Position numbers and translations under genes: made by a program. 30,638 nucleotides of DNA from Chalara sp. BL73 (lineage: Eukaryota; Ascomycota; Leotiomycetes; Helotiales): NCBI GenBank assembly GCA_918026815.1, contig CAKJVC010000185.1, forward strand, positions 1 through 30,638, read 5' to 3'. The notes beneath the pieces were generated by a model. The model ran no database searches, was not told the origin of the DNA, and saw nothing but the letters and a program-made list of their open reading frames with translations. Within the stretch, counting starts at the first letter, position 1, and every line of letters starts with the position of its first letter. Below are positions 21,075 to 30,164 of the stretch, in pieces.

Positions 21075-22288
21075 GTTGAACTTAACTAATATGTACACAG
21101 AAGCTTTAAACGTGTTAAACGTATAGCGTTAGCAAAAAAAAGCCGGATTTAGCATTTTTGGCAAAACTAAAAACAACTTTTTTTTTTACTTTAACAAGTT
21201 CTATGTTCGTTTGTTTAAAATACGACAAAGTTTTCTTGAAATGTTTTCGATTGAAAACGGCACTTTTTCTGATTTAAATAGCTCCGAAAGCTAAACTGGT
21301 AGTGCAAAATCTGACTTTCGGATGTATGTCGATTATACAGTTGCAGCTTTTTAACTTTTTCGTTTATTAAATGCTGATTTAACTACTGATTTTTTTTTAT
21401 AACACATTTATAATACGACCGTTATGCACGAGCGTTTTGGAGGATTTTGCTTTAAAAACATTAATCGAGCGATTATGCTAATTCGCTAGTAAAGCAATAA
21501 AGTTATAAATAACCGAAAAAAGAAAACGGACAAAGCTCTGACTGCGGCTGCCGACATTGCACACTTGCTATACTACTTCACCGATCACGATCTGGCTAAT
21601 TTTATTGATAATAAGAATTTTAGTAATCTTAGTAAAAGTAGCAACGATAACGAGACGGACGAAGCTCGTGCGCAATAGCGCTATGTTTATCGGCTTGCTA
21701 AATACCGGAAGAATTTCGAGGCAGCTGTTAAAAAAAATGCAATGCTCGAAAATGTCAGAAGCATTCTTTTTACAAACTTTTTTAAGCTTAACAATACTAA
21801 ATACAAAAAAAACCTGGGTATTCTAGAAAAAGCTTTAAATAAAACTTTTCGGAAACGAAGCCGGACTTACTTGACATTTATTACTATATTTGAACGCTTC
21901 CCGATTGCAGCGACTAACGCACTAAACTTCTGCAAAGAACAGGCTGCTAATGTTCGGATTTTTTAAAGCTTGGAAAATATCGATGCGATGCGAAAGCAAG
22001 CAGCTGTTATTCAGGCAAATACGGCCGCTATATCGTTGTCGTTAAATAATGTTTTGGTTAATTAGCATGCTATAAAAGCTGAGAGTGCTGGTTTTAACGC
22101 GAGTAAAAAGCTCACAACACAGTTTCTGTAAAACATACGAGCGCAATTAGAGTTTTAAAGCGTTCCGCTGCTTAGTTTTTTGGCGGTTTGCACATAGGCG
22201 AGCATTAATCCTTAAAACTTCGAAATTTCCGAGTTATTATTAAATTATACTAGCAAAAAGTACTACTACAAAGCTCACTAAATGCCGG

Positions 22289-22360
22289 GTAAATATTGGC
22301 TTTTAGTAAAACATGTTTAGCAACTCTAACTAAAAACACTGAACTAATATTACTTTCTAG
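22289..22360 (+). other. Intron 2 of the SNF2-type gene (72 nt), degenerate palindrome
   Basis: Donor GTAAAT, branch-like CTAAC, acceptor TTTCTAG. Removing it keeps the frame and drops three stops. It contains TTTTAGTAAAACATGTTTAG, a decayed copy of the palindromic core. Confidence 0.5.
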
Positions 22361-22734
22361 CTGCACTATTTATAGCAATAGCCGAGCTTTTTGCGGTTCA
22401 TGCTTTTATCGTTGCTTTTGTATATAAATTAAGCAAAACTTTTGTGTTTTTTCGGCTGATCAAAACACAACATGATTGCCAAAAAATCGAAGCTAAACAG
22501 TACCCGGAAATCTAATATATATTCAAGCTTACGCTTATTTGCTGTTTTAACAATAGCATTAACGTTTAGATTTCCGACATTAAAAAATTCTTTCCCGGCA
22601 TTTTTACCGTCTACCAGTTTTACGGCACTCTAAGATTTATTACGAATCTCGAACGACTTAAAATGCTAGTAGTTCTTAATCGAGTTGATCGCTTTAATGA
22701 AATTTTGGAAGCTTTAAATCTACACGATTTAAAT

Positions 22735-22841
22735 GTAAGTGGACCTTTGTTGAACATATTCAGCTATTTCCAGCTTTTAAAAAAGGAAAAAAAAGAGTTG
22801 TGTGTTTTTAAACACGTTCAACAAGCCCTTTAAATTTTTTT
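22735..22841 (+). other. Intron 3 of the SNF2-type gene, acceptor unclear, carries palindrome
   Basis: Donor GTAAGT directly after the codons for LNLHDLN. Downstream coding resumes in another frame by about 22842 (TAAKLTILQTGLIIILTAYT). No in-frame AG acceptor remains, perhaps mutated by RIP. It contains CTTTGTTGAACATATTCAG (22745-22763) and AAACACGTTCAACAAG (22810-22825). Confidence 0.5.
22741..22828. repeat. Palindromic element g
   Basis: GGACCTTTGTTGAACATATT on the left and TAAACACGTTCAACAAGCCC on the right, separated by about 45 bases, inside intron 3. Confidence 0.7.
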
Positions 22842-24265
22842 GTTTTTTTTACTGCCGCGAAACTAACAATTTTATAAACCGGACTTATTATTATTCTAAC
22901 TGCTTATACTACTTGGTGAAGTCGCACTTTAGGTACACTCGCGGAAAACCAAACGGTTCAACTATGTGTTTTCGATAAGTTAGCCGACTTTGCCGAAAAG
23001 AATGTTAACTATTCCGATTCAAACGATGCTTCGAATAAAAAACGAGCTTAAACTAAGCGTCGAAACTAAAAAAAGCGCCGCAAACAACGCAAAAAAGCCG
23101 AAAAAAATATAAATACCAGCAAAACTAAAAAAAGTAAAAACCGCGTTTAAGTGTTTTGCTGTAAAGCTGTTTTTGCGAAAGTTATTATTAATAAAGCGCA
23201 TGCTTTTCGCAATTCTGACACGCTGTTTGCCGAAAGCATTTTTTAAACTCGGAAAAACAACGTGCATTTCTTTACTGCAACGCTTATGCTCAATTATGCC
23301 AAAAATCTCCGAAGTTACTTTTATTAAATCTTTAAAAAAAACTGAGCTTTTTCTAGTGTGTACAAAAACTCCGTTTTATACGACGAAAACTTCGATTCTA
23401 AAAACGTGGATGTTTCGTCGATTAAAAAAAGAACCAAAACTATATCGGTTTTGCCTGAGCGAACGCCGCGCACCGAAAAGTTGCATATTGCGTGAAAAAA
23501 ACAGATCCGCTTATAGCTTTTCGATTTTCGTTAGTATACTCGCTGTGGACGAGCTGAAAATTAGTCAGTTGCGATTTGCCAAAAAATCATGCTATTAATT
23601 TTGAAAATGCTTTTGCTACGGTTGAAGTACGAATTTACGGTTAACTTAAAAAACGGTTCTTCTCCGGCGCGTGTAAGTTAAGCTATTTCCGACTGCTACA
23701 TTGTAACGCTTTAACTACAAATGAATTCTTGCGAACATATACTTTATAACAACTTTATTTTCGCGCTAGTCAAAAAACTTAAAATTAGTGCTGCATACAG
23801 CAGTAGTCCGAAACGCGTTGCCGAAACTGCCGGAGCTACAATCGGTAAAAACGAAAACGAAAGTATTTAAGATTAAAAAGTTTATCGATTTTTAAAACAC
23901 TTTATTTTCGAACTTCGGTTAGGACATTTTACCGAAATTAACTATTATTATATGTCGGAAGCCGAAAAGCGGCAGGCAGCCAAGTATCGAGTTAATTCCT
24001 GGACCGGTTTCGACTGCGACAATAGCGCATTTTTCTTTTTTAAACGCACGCAAGCAGAACTCGAGTATGCTATTTTCGGTAACCGTTTAACTATAGCTTA
24101 ATATCTGGCTGCTTTTTCGGTCAAGTCTCGATATAGACTCGGCGTTATTAGCGAAAATTTAGCGAAGAAAAAAAAGACGATTATCGTTTTTGAGTTTTTT
24201 ATGTGCCGATAGTATATAGGACTTTTGTTTTTTTTTTGTTTTGCTTTTTTTTTTTTTCTTTTAAC

Positions 24266-24334
24266 CAGACTTTTGTTAAACACGTTCAACTACTACTATT
24301 TACAATTTACTTAAACATGTTTAACAAAAGTCTG
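24266..24334. repeat. Palindromic element h (69 bp, perfect 16-bp arms)
   Basis: CAGACTTTTGTTAAAC at the left end and its exact reverse complement GTTTAACAAAAGTCTG at the right end. The outer letters differ from element e (CAGAC versus AGCAC), yet pairing within the copy is perfect. Confidence 0.9.
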
Positions 24335-24375
24335 AGTTATTGTTTAGGTTTTTTTGGGATTTGAATTTATTTAAA

Positions 24376-24402
24376 GTTTTTGAACTTGTTCAACAAAGCA
24401 CT
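24376..24402. repeat. Palindromic element i (single core)
   Basis: TTTTTGAACTTGTTCAACAA followed by AGCAC, close to the acceptor of intron 4. Its AGCAC outer arm matches that of element e. Confidence 0.65.
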
Positions 24403-25078
24403 AGTTTTTAATGTAATACTTTATATAAGCTTTTTAAGACGATTTTTACAATACTCGGCTTTATATTCGTTTTTATTACTTTATCGCAGACGACCGAAAA
24501 GCGAACGAAGTTGATTAATCGATTTAATAACTTTAACTCCGGCATTATGAATCTTCTGGTTACTACTGCTTTGGGTTTCGTTTTTTTTAACTTGCAAAAG
24601 TCGTTATTCTGCATTCTGGTTTTAGAGATTTTCGGTTCGTTTTATGTTTTGTTGCAAATTCTGAGTCGAATCAACTGTATCGGTTAGTCACGAAAACAAA
24701 TTGTGCATATGCCGTAAATCGATTACTTTTTCGACCAAATTGCACTTTACTGCATTTTTCGGAAAATTGTTTTATTTTTTGCCGGTGAAAGTTATGCAGC
24801 CGAAAGTAAAGACTTCGAAAGTGCTGCTGAGCAGTTAATGCAAATGTTTTTCGGTTTTAAGTATTCGCATATACTACTGCACGACACATAAGCAACGGCC
24901 TCGTATAAAAAAAAGAACGCTACTGTAAAGCGGCTAAAAAAACAAAAAAAAGCGAGCTTAACTGGCGGCCCGGACTTGGAAAAAAACACTATTATAGACA
25001 ATATAGATATTCCTGAAACTACAGCTAAGCGGCGAACGTACCAGCTTAAACTTATGCTTCGCCAAAACGTTTTTATTC

Positions 25079-25131
25079 GTAAGTTAGATTCGCTATTAAC
25101 AATACTGTATATGCTAACACATTTTAAACAG
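25079..25131 (+). other. Intron 5 of the SNF2-type gene (53 nt), no palindrome
   Basis: Textbook signals: donor GTAAGT, branch site GCTAAC (25112-25117), acceptor AAACAG. Its removal joins LMLRQNVFI to the frame encoding VKENVLFILSAAD, LRLLEHAKQARSTF and VYNKLFNLLKDQQLVTEAVR. It shows the gene was once a normal spliced fungal gene. Confidence 0.75.
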
Positions 25132-25987
25132 CCCAGAAATCTTAAGCTGTTCGCTTTTTTAAACGTTAGTATAACTAAGTTAAGGAGAATGTGCTTTTTA
25201 TATTGTCTGCTGCCGACTAGGCGCTTTTTAATTAGCTTCGTTTGTTGGAACATGCTAAGCAAGCACGGAGTACTTTTTAAAGCTTTTTTACTAAAAAAAG
25301 CCAGCTGACTAAAGTATACAACAAGCTGTTTAATCTTTTAAAAGATCAACAGCTAGTGACCGAAGCTGTCCGGTTCTTTTTAGTCGCAGAAATAACAAAC
25401 GAAATAGTTACTTTTTAGGATTATACGAACGCTGCCTAGTCTGGCTTACCGCCAAAAAAGCCTAGAGTATTGTCGACTAGCAGTACAAGCACCGGCTTTC
25501 TCGTTTTTAAACTTCGCTTTCTTTCAAAGTCAAATACGCGATCCAAGAAACCGAAGCGTAATCTTTTACTAAAAAAAAAAAGCTCAGGTTTATTTCGACT
25601 ATTTTCTACGTTAAACAACGCGTTTTTAGCAGAAATAAATAAGTTAATCAACGATTCAGCTGCAAAGTTGTCTAATTCTAGAGTTACTAATTCCGATAAA
25701 GAATGTAGTAATAATGTTAGTCTAGATACTTCAGCAAATGAACAGCTGCAGGAAACAGCCGCAAAAAACAGTTTAAGTTTATTAAATAACGAAAAGCTGC
25801 CGGACCCAGAAAATGACTTTTATTCAAGTACACTAGCAAACGAAGACCCGATAAAAGCAGCAAACGGAAATAGCGATTATTATAACAACTCCGTTAACAA
25901 AGTCTAGCTAGTAGCTGAAAAAAGCTCAGAGAAAAGCGAAAACTAAAGTTTTTTATAAATTTTTTTTTTTTTACATTTTTAGTATAT

Positions 25988-26044
25988 AGACTTTGTTAAA
26001 CGCGTTCAAATAAAATTACTTATTTAAATATGTTCAACAAAAGC
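25988..26044. repeat. Palindromic element j
   Basis: AGACTTTGTTAAACGCGTTC and TTTAAATATGTTCAACAAAA, inverted, about 40 bp after the end of the helicase remnant. Confidence 0.7.
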
Positions 26045-26471
26045 TTTTTAAAACCAATATATTATATTTTCTTTTATTACTATATTAACTTCACTAAACG
26101 AATCGCGATAATAAAAAGTTTTTTTTAAGGAATATTCGGAGTTCAGTTAGTTAAAAATACTAGAACTTATTTTTTTCCAGATATTTTGACTTTTACATTC
26201 GGTAAAAAATATGTAAACCTTAGTGCGTAAAGTAGTTAAAATAACATAAATATGCTGTAAATAACTACAGGCTTAAATAGCTCTGTACTATACTTAAGTT
26301 TAAAATAAGCAGATTTAATATCGGTACAGTCGAGCAAACACATATTGCTATTAGGCTATTAGTAGTATTTAGACTTGAGCAGTTTATTTTTTTTACTTTC
26401 TAGTTTTGTAATATTATTAAGTATACAATAATATTCGTTAAAGTTATTTATTGTAAAGTTCATTTTTTAAG

Positions 26472-26527
26472 TTTTTTGTTGAATATGTTTAAAAAGATAT
26501 TTTGTTGAACGTGTTTAACAAAAAGCT
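26472..26527. repeat. Palindromic element k
   Basis: TTTTTTGTTGAATATGTTTA followed by TTTTGTTGAACGTGTTTAAC and AAAAAGC. Same two-core layout as element e. Confidence 0.7.
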
Positions 26528-27009
26528 GCAATTAATACTATTTTTAATTAAAAAGCGACGTTTTATCAGAACACTATTTAAAGAAAGTATAAGTAAATTC
26601 TATTTTGTATTTCTTACAACTTTAACTGCTTTATGTTTCGGCAAATAACTTATAGTTGCTAGCATATCGGCAATCAGTAAATAATAGCAGACATAATGTG
26701 TTTTATATATACAGTAATTTAGCCTGGATAATCGCATAACGGAAGCTTATATATATCACAAACTTTGTAAGCAACCGAATAGTGCCGTTTGCAATAACTA
26801 AAAGATTCAGTATTTAACTTTTTTAAGTTTTACTCGTATTACATGTTTAAAATAAACAACAAGAAAAATATTAAAGTTAATAGTAACTTAGTTTTATACA
26901 TTAAAAGCAATTTATTCGCTTAATACTATTTACGCTTGCGGCTACGAAAGTCAAAATGCAATTTAAATATTAAGTTTTTTTAAAATGTTTTATAAAAACA
27001 GAGTTTTGT

Positions 27010-27830
27010 TGCTCGGTAAAGTTATGCTCGCTACATAGCTGTTGAAGCTACAGCGGGCACTGCGATGCTTGCCGATACAGCGCCGAAAGTAAGATATTCG
27101 CAGAAAACAGCTTTTTTCGATCATATAAGCACTATAGTTTATCCGGATGCGAGTGGTCGAAATAGCTAGCTCACTTTTTAATATACGTGTTAAAACAAGA
27201 CCGGCCAAACACGTGCTTGCTGTAGCAACAAAGCTGCACAAAGTAATGAAAAAAGTCGACTGTTGAACAGTACGGCTAATAGCAAATAGAGCATTTTTGC
27301 TCGTCGTCCGGGCCGAAGTCGTTTGAGTCTAAATCCAAGCAAAGCTTGTTCGCGCGCATGTAGCTTAACGCATTTTCGCCGAGCTGACTTTTTTACTGTT
27401 CAAGAATTCAAAACGTTAGCTTTTCTCGTTTTATAACTTTCCGAAGTTTTAGCATTAGCAAAATTTAGAGTCGGGTTAAAAGCGGCAAAACCAGCTGCAC
27501 CGTGGCCCAGTACTGAGTTTCTATCATTATATAAAACTGTCGAACTGCGCGTGCTCGAAACGGAGTTAACATATTATATACAAAGTTTACAAACTCGCTG
27601 AGCTGTTTCGAGATGTTTGGTTGTATATATACACTTGCGTGCTTTCACGAATCGAAAAAAAGATTTTTTTTAATACGATTAAAGTAGTTAAAAGCGGTAT
27701 ACGGCCTACCGTTTCGAATCGGATTTCGGCGGTCAAGTATACAATTATTATATAGCTGGTTTTTGAATGCAAGCACTTTTAAGCTATAGTGTTAGCACGC
27801 GTCCGGATCTGGTTGTTGATATAGTCGATA
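27010..27830 (-). pseudogene. RING-finger-like protein remnant, RIP-degraded
   Basis: On the minus strand one frame from ATG 27572 (MLTPFRARAVRQF) runs to about 27012 with seven stops. It encodes GPDDEQKCSICY, then QLCCYSKHVFGRSCFNTYIK, then HPDKL, a stop, and CLYDRKKLFSANILLSAL. The spacing CxxC, then C/H with HVFGxxC, then a final C-x-x-D-R-x-x-LF resembles fungal RING-type zinc fingers of ubiquitin ligases. The last canonical cysteine is not visible. Upstream, about 27575-27830 in another frame, IRFETVGRIPLLTTLIVL and VYIYNQTSRNSSASL look like a further exon or an older in-frame part. The gene faces the SNF2-type gene (convergent). Whether the two were functionally linked cannot be told. 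Confidence 0.5.
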
Positions 27831-28254
27831 ATAGATTTCGCTAGTGTGCGAACATACCGGCCAGTGTAAAATGTATGTAAAACATATTGTACGTTACGTA
27901 AAGTGTAAGTAATTGCTAAAAGTAGCGAGTTTGTAATTGTTGAATTAAAGTTGCTAAAGTTCGAATGTTTTTTCTCTGCGAATTATTTATTTATGGAGAA
28001 TATTTTAATTGTTTATACAAAACGTAAACAACGTTATTTATTCTAAAACTACTTTCGCTTTATTGTAACCGGCTTTACGCTTCGCTGTTTTCTTCGAAAA
28101 CTATACTGCTCGGCTATAGCCCCGTTAGCTGCACTTTTGCGAATTAGCATGCAAAATGCGCTAGTTTTTACACAGTAAACGTAAATTCTACGTGACTATT
28201 TTATTTATATTTATTGCTTATATCCCGCCGCAGCGTTTTGCAACGAAAAATATT

Positions 28255-28314
28255 GGGCTTTTTGTTGAACATGTTTAATAGCACTTATTTGTCGAACGTG
28301 TTCAACAAAGGGCT
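28255..28314. repeat. Palindromic element l
   Basis: GGGCTTTTTGTTGAACATGT and GTCGAACGTGTTCAACAAAG followed by GGCT: two cores with GGCT/GGGCT outer letters. Confidence 0.75.
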
Positions 28315-28513
28315 TAATAATTATTTGCTTAGTTGTTAAAAAGTTTTTTTTCAAAACAAAACAAAAACAAGTAAAAAAGCAAACGCTAAAACAGTTTAAG
28401 CGAATCAAAATGCAGCGAAACAACAAAAAAACCGGAATAGCTATTTTACTTTTTGTTCATTATATCAAATCTTAGTAAAAATACCAAAAAACAATACAAA
28501 CAACACAATACTT

Positions 28514-28568
28514 GGCTTTTGTTGAACGTGTTCAGCTAAATATTTATTAAACACGTTCAACAAAGCCC
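28514..28568. repeat. Palindromic element m
   Basis: GGCTTTTGTTGAACGTGTTC and TTAAACACGTTCAACAAAGC followed by CC: arms of about 19 bp with an AT-rich loop. Confidence 0.85.
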
Positions 28569-28914
28569 TATATTACTTTTAGTATATGTGCTTGTTTTAT
28601 TGTTTGTGTAAGTATTCTTAAATTATATAACGTATATTAAAAAAAGTATTAATAAAAGCTTGTGCTATGCGCAAATTCTGCTTAATTGTATTAGTTCAGA
28701 AAAGATTGATTTACTAAGTACCTATATAAAAGGTTTATTAACAAACAAAGCTTAACTCATTTATTAATAATTAATTATTTTACACAAAGCAATAGCTTTA
28801 CAGCTTAACACGTAACTCAGCTATATGCTTTACAAGTAAGCTACACTTACCAATTCTTAACAATATTCGTTAAATAATAAATATACGACTAGTTGCTTCT
28901 ATTCTATAAGTTTA

Positions 28915-29120
28915 TATAAGCCGAAAAGTATATTGCTGTGCTAAATCTAATACTAATTACTTAAGTAATAATAGCATTTATGCAAAATGTAATTTATATT
29001 CACGTGTATACAATGTCATGTTGTAAAAATGTCGGAAAAAGTAATAACTAAGCGAAATTCTGTATAATTGCAAACTTACAAAAGCAGGCTACGAAACTTA
29101 GATGCAAACTAATTCTCGCG
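28915..29120. repeat. Subtelomeric repeat block Q, copy 2
   Basis: Direct copy of 17890-18150 (see that entry), ending where the solo LTR has inserted. Confidence 0.7.
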
Positions 29121-29125
29121 CTTCT

Positions 29126-29412
29126 TGTAACAACTTAAGCTAAATAGAAATCTCGATTCGTGAATCTAAATAAAAAAACTCAGAAGTGTAAACAACTATC
29201 AATTGTTATAACTAAAAAAACAAGCTACGAACAGAAAAAAAAAAAAAAAGCAGTGCTCTATATACAGAAACTAGCCGGAAGCCAAAATAGGCAAGCTTTG
29301 CGGCGTTCGGTACTGAGCTCCGCCTGAGCTCTAGGTTGTCCGGTGCTGTATTTTGTCCGAGCTCTGAAGTGTCCGGTGCGGTGCTCTGTCCGAAAAAGCC
29401 AGAGCCGTAATA
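29126..29412 (+). mobile_element. Solo LTR, copy 2 (287 bp) with 5-bp target duplication
   Basis: Starts TGTAACAACTTAAGC and ends GCCGTAATA, where the expected final CA has become TA (RIP-type). It is flanked by perfect CTTCT repeats at 29121-29125 and 29413-29417, the size expected of LTR integrases. Same length and landmarks as 3847-4133. It sits at the junction between block Q and the inverted rps3 piece. Confidence 0.85.
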
Positions 29413-29915
29413 CTTCTCCGTTTTTTTTTACGCCGCTAAAGTCTAAACGTAGTTTCTCCGCTGTCGCCTAGTGCAAGTCTTTGCGCTACAAGCTTTTTAA
29501 CGGTCTCGCCGTTTGCTGTACATGCTATAAAGTGTTTCGCGTGCTAAAAAATGTAAAGTTGTCGGTTCAGGAAAGTTGCGTGCTGCTTGTGCGAAAAGCA
29601 TAAAGCTTACAGACAGCTTCACAATTTACTTCGGTCAACTTGCTAAAGAATTCATCGACTTAGCTACTCGCTACGTTTTCTTTTGTTAAAGTGTGTCGGG
29701 TATCAAAGTCAAGATTATACGTGAAAGCGACTTTGAAAGTAAAAGCGAACTAAGCAAAAGCTTGCGAAACTCTTATTACAATTATCGAGTCGAAAAATAA
29801 GCAGAGCGTAATTCAACTTATCAGCCAGGATTACGGAGCGAAAGCAGCTGCTGCTCAAGCTGCGGCGGAAGCGGCATGTGCGAGCAAGCAAGCAAAGCGA
29901 AAAAACACTAAGTGA
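29413..29915 (+). pseudogene. rps3: rps3 pseudogene copy 2, middle and C-terminal part (inverted)
   Basis: On the plus strand, opposite to copy 1. It reads FSAVA, a stop, [68 protein letters not shown]; and an Ala-rich tail to the TGA at 29913-29915. Stops and replacements are RIP-type (for example Q to stop, M to I). The stretch equivalent to the 128-bp array is present once, so copy 2 keeps the pre-expansion arrangement. It abuts the N-terminal part at about 29920 in reverse orientation. Confidence 0.85.
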
Positions 29916-29928
29916 AAAACAATAAATT

Positions 29929-30133
29929 AAGTGTTTTCGAGAAACTTAAAACGCTTTTGAATAAAATAAGTAAAGCCGCGAATGCGTCGTTTTTGTTCGC
30001 CGAGAACGTTTTGTATGTATGTTGCGCGAATAATAATGTTAGTAACGGTTAGTGTAAAGCGGACCTTAACACTAAAGTAACTTTTCTCTGTTAAATCACG
30101 CTAAAAGAGCTCGTTTAACTCGGCATAAAAAAG
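29929..30133 (-). pseudogene. rps3: rps3 pseudogene copy 2, N-terminal part
   Basis: Minus strand, same orientation as copy 1: FYAELNELF, a stop, [35 protein letters not shown] and [12 protein letters not shown]. The next expected residues (SVxxYAAKVQ) occur at the start of the inverted piece at 29418, so this gene was broken by an inversion after about codon 85. The RATHTQ segment is single here. Confidence 0.85.
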
Positions 30134-30164
30134 CAGTTTAACTAAAAGAAAAAGCGTAACAACC

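Larger units (their letters stand above)
24212..24404 (+). other. Intron 4 of the SNF2-type gene (193 nt), carries two palindromes
   Basis: Donor GTATAT after EFFMCR, acceptor CACTAG at 24404. The split codon and length put exon 5 in the frame that encodes NTLYKLFKTIFTILG and the helicase C lobe. The intron has long T tracts and two palindromic elements. Confidence 0.6.
20555..25946 (+). pseudogene. SNF2-family ATPase/helicase gene, multi-exon, inactivated by RIP
   Basis: Reconstructed exons: 20555-20982 (ATG; MARSRKARGGKLLAEAGNIS), 21075-22288, 22361-22734, about 22842-24211, 24405-25078 and 25132-25946, about 1,600 codons. SNF2 motifs in order: motif I reads KLSKT (22426-22440) where GLGKT is expected; TLICC and SDIKKFFPGIFTVYQFYG precede it to the Ia/Ib region; ILTAYTTW is motif Ic; INKAH (23187-23201) stands for the DEAH box; FTATLM (23271-23288) for TATPM. 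The C-terminal lobe has TEKRTKLINRFN, VTTALGFVFFNLQKS and RINCIG followed by a stop (24667-24687), matching the SNF2 signature RIxRIGQ. Each deviation in these boxes is a C-to-T or G-to-A change, and about two dozen stops are Gln/Trp-derived. The tail is Ser/Asn-rich. SNF2 proteins remodel chromatin or translocate on DNA; this copy cannot work. Confidence 0.82.
25947..26989. other. AT-rich gap between the helicase and the RING remnant
   Basis: No coding signal on either strand. Two palindromic elements (25988-26044, 26472-26527) are the only recognisable structure. Confidence 0.5.
27840..28900. other. AT-rich gap with two palindromic elements
   Basis: No gene is recognised on either strand. 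It holds elements l and m and a stretch (28480-28535) resembling 19985-20037. Confidence 0.5.

Noticed and set aside
24792..25262. Minus-strand 156-residue open frame
   Set aside because: It is the antisense of the helicase exon, whose sense frame has SNF2 motifs and a well-defined intron.
3847..29412. One giant LTR element bounded by the two 287-bp LTRs
   Set aside because: The right LTR has its own CTTCT duplication on both sides, the outer flanks of the pair do not match, and the interior holds unrelated genes.
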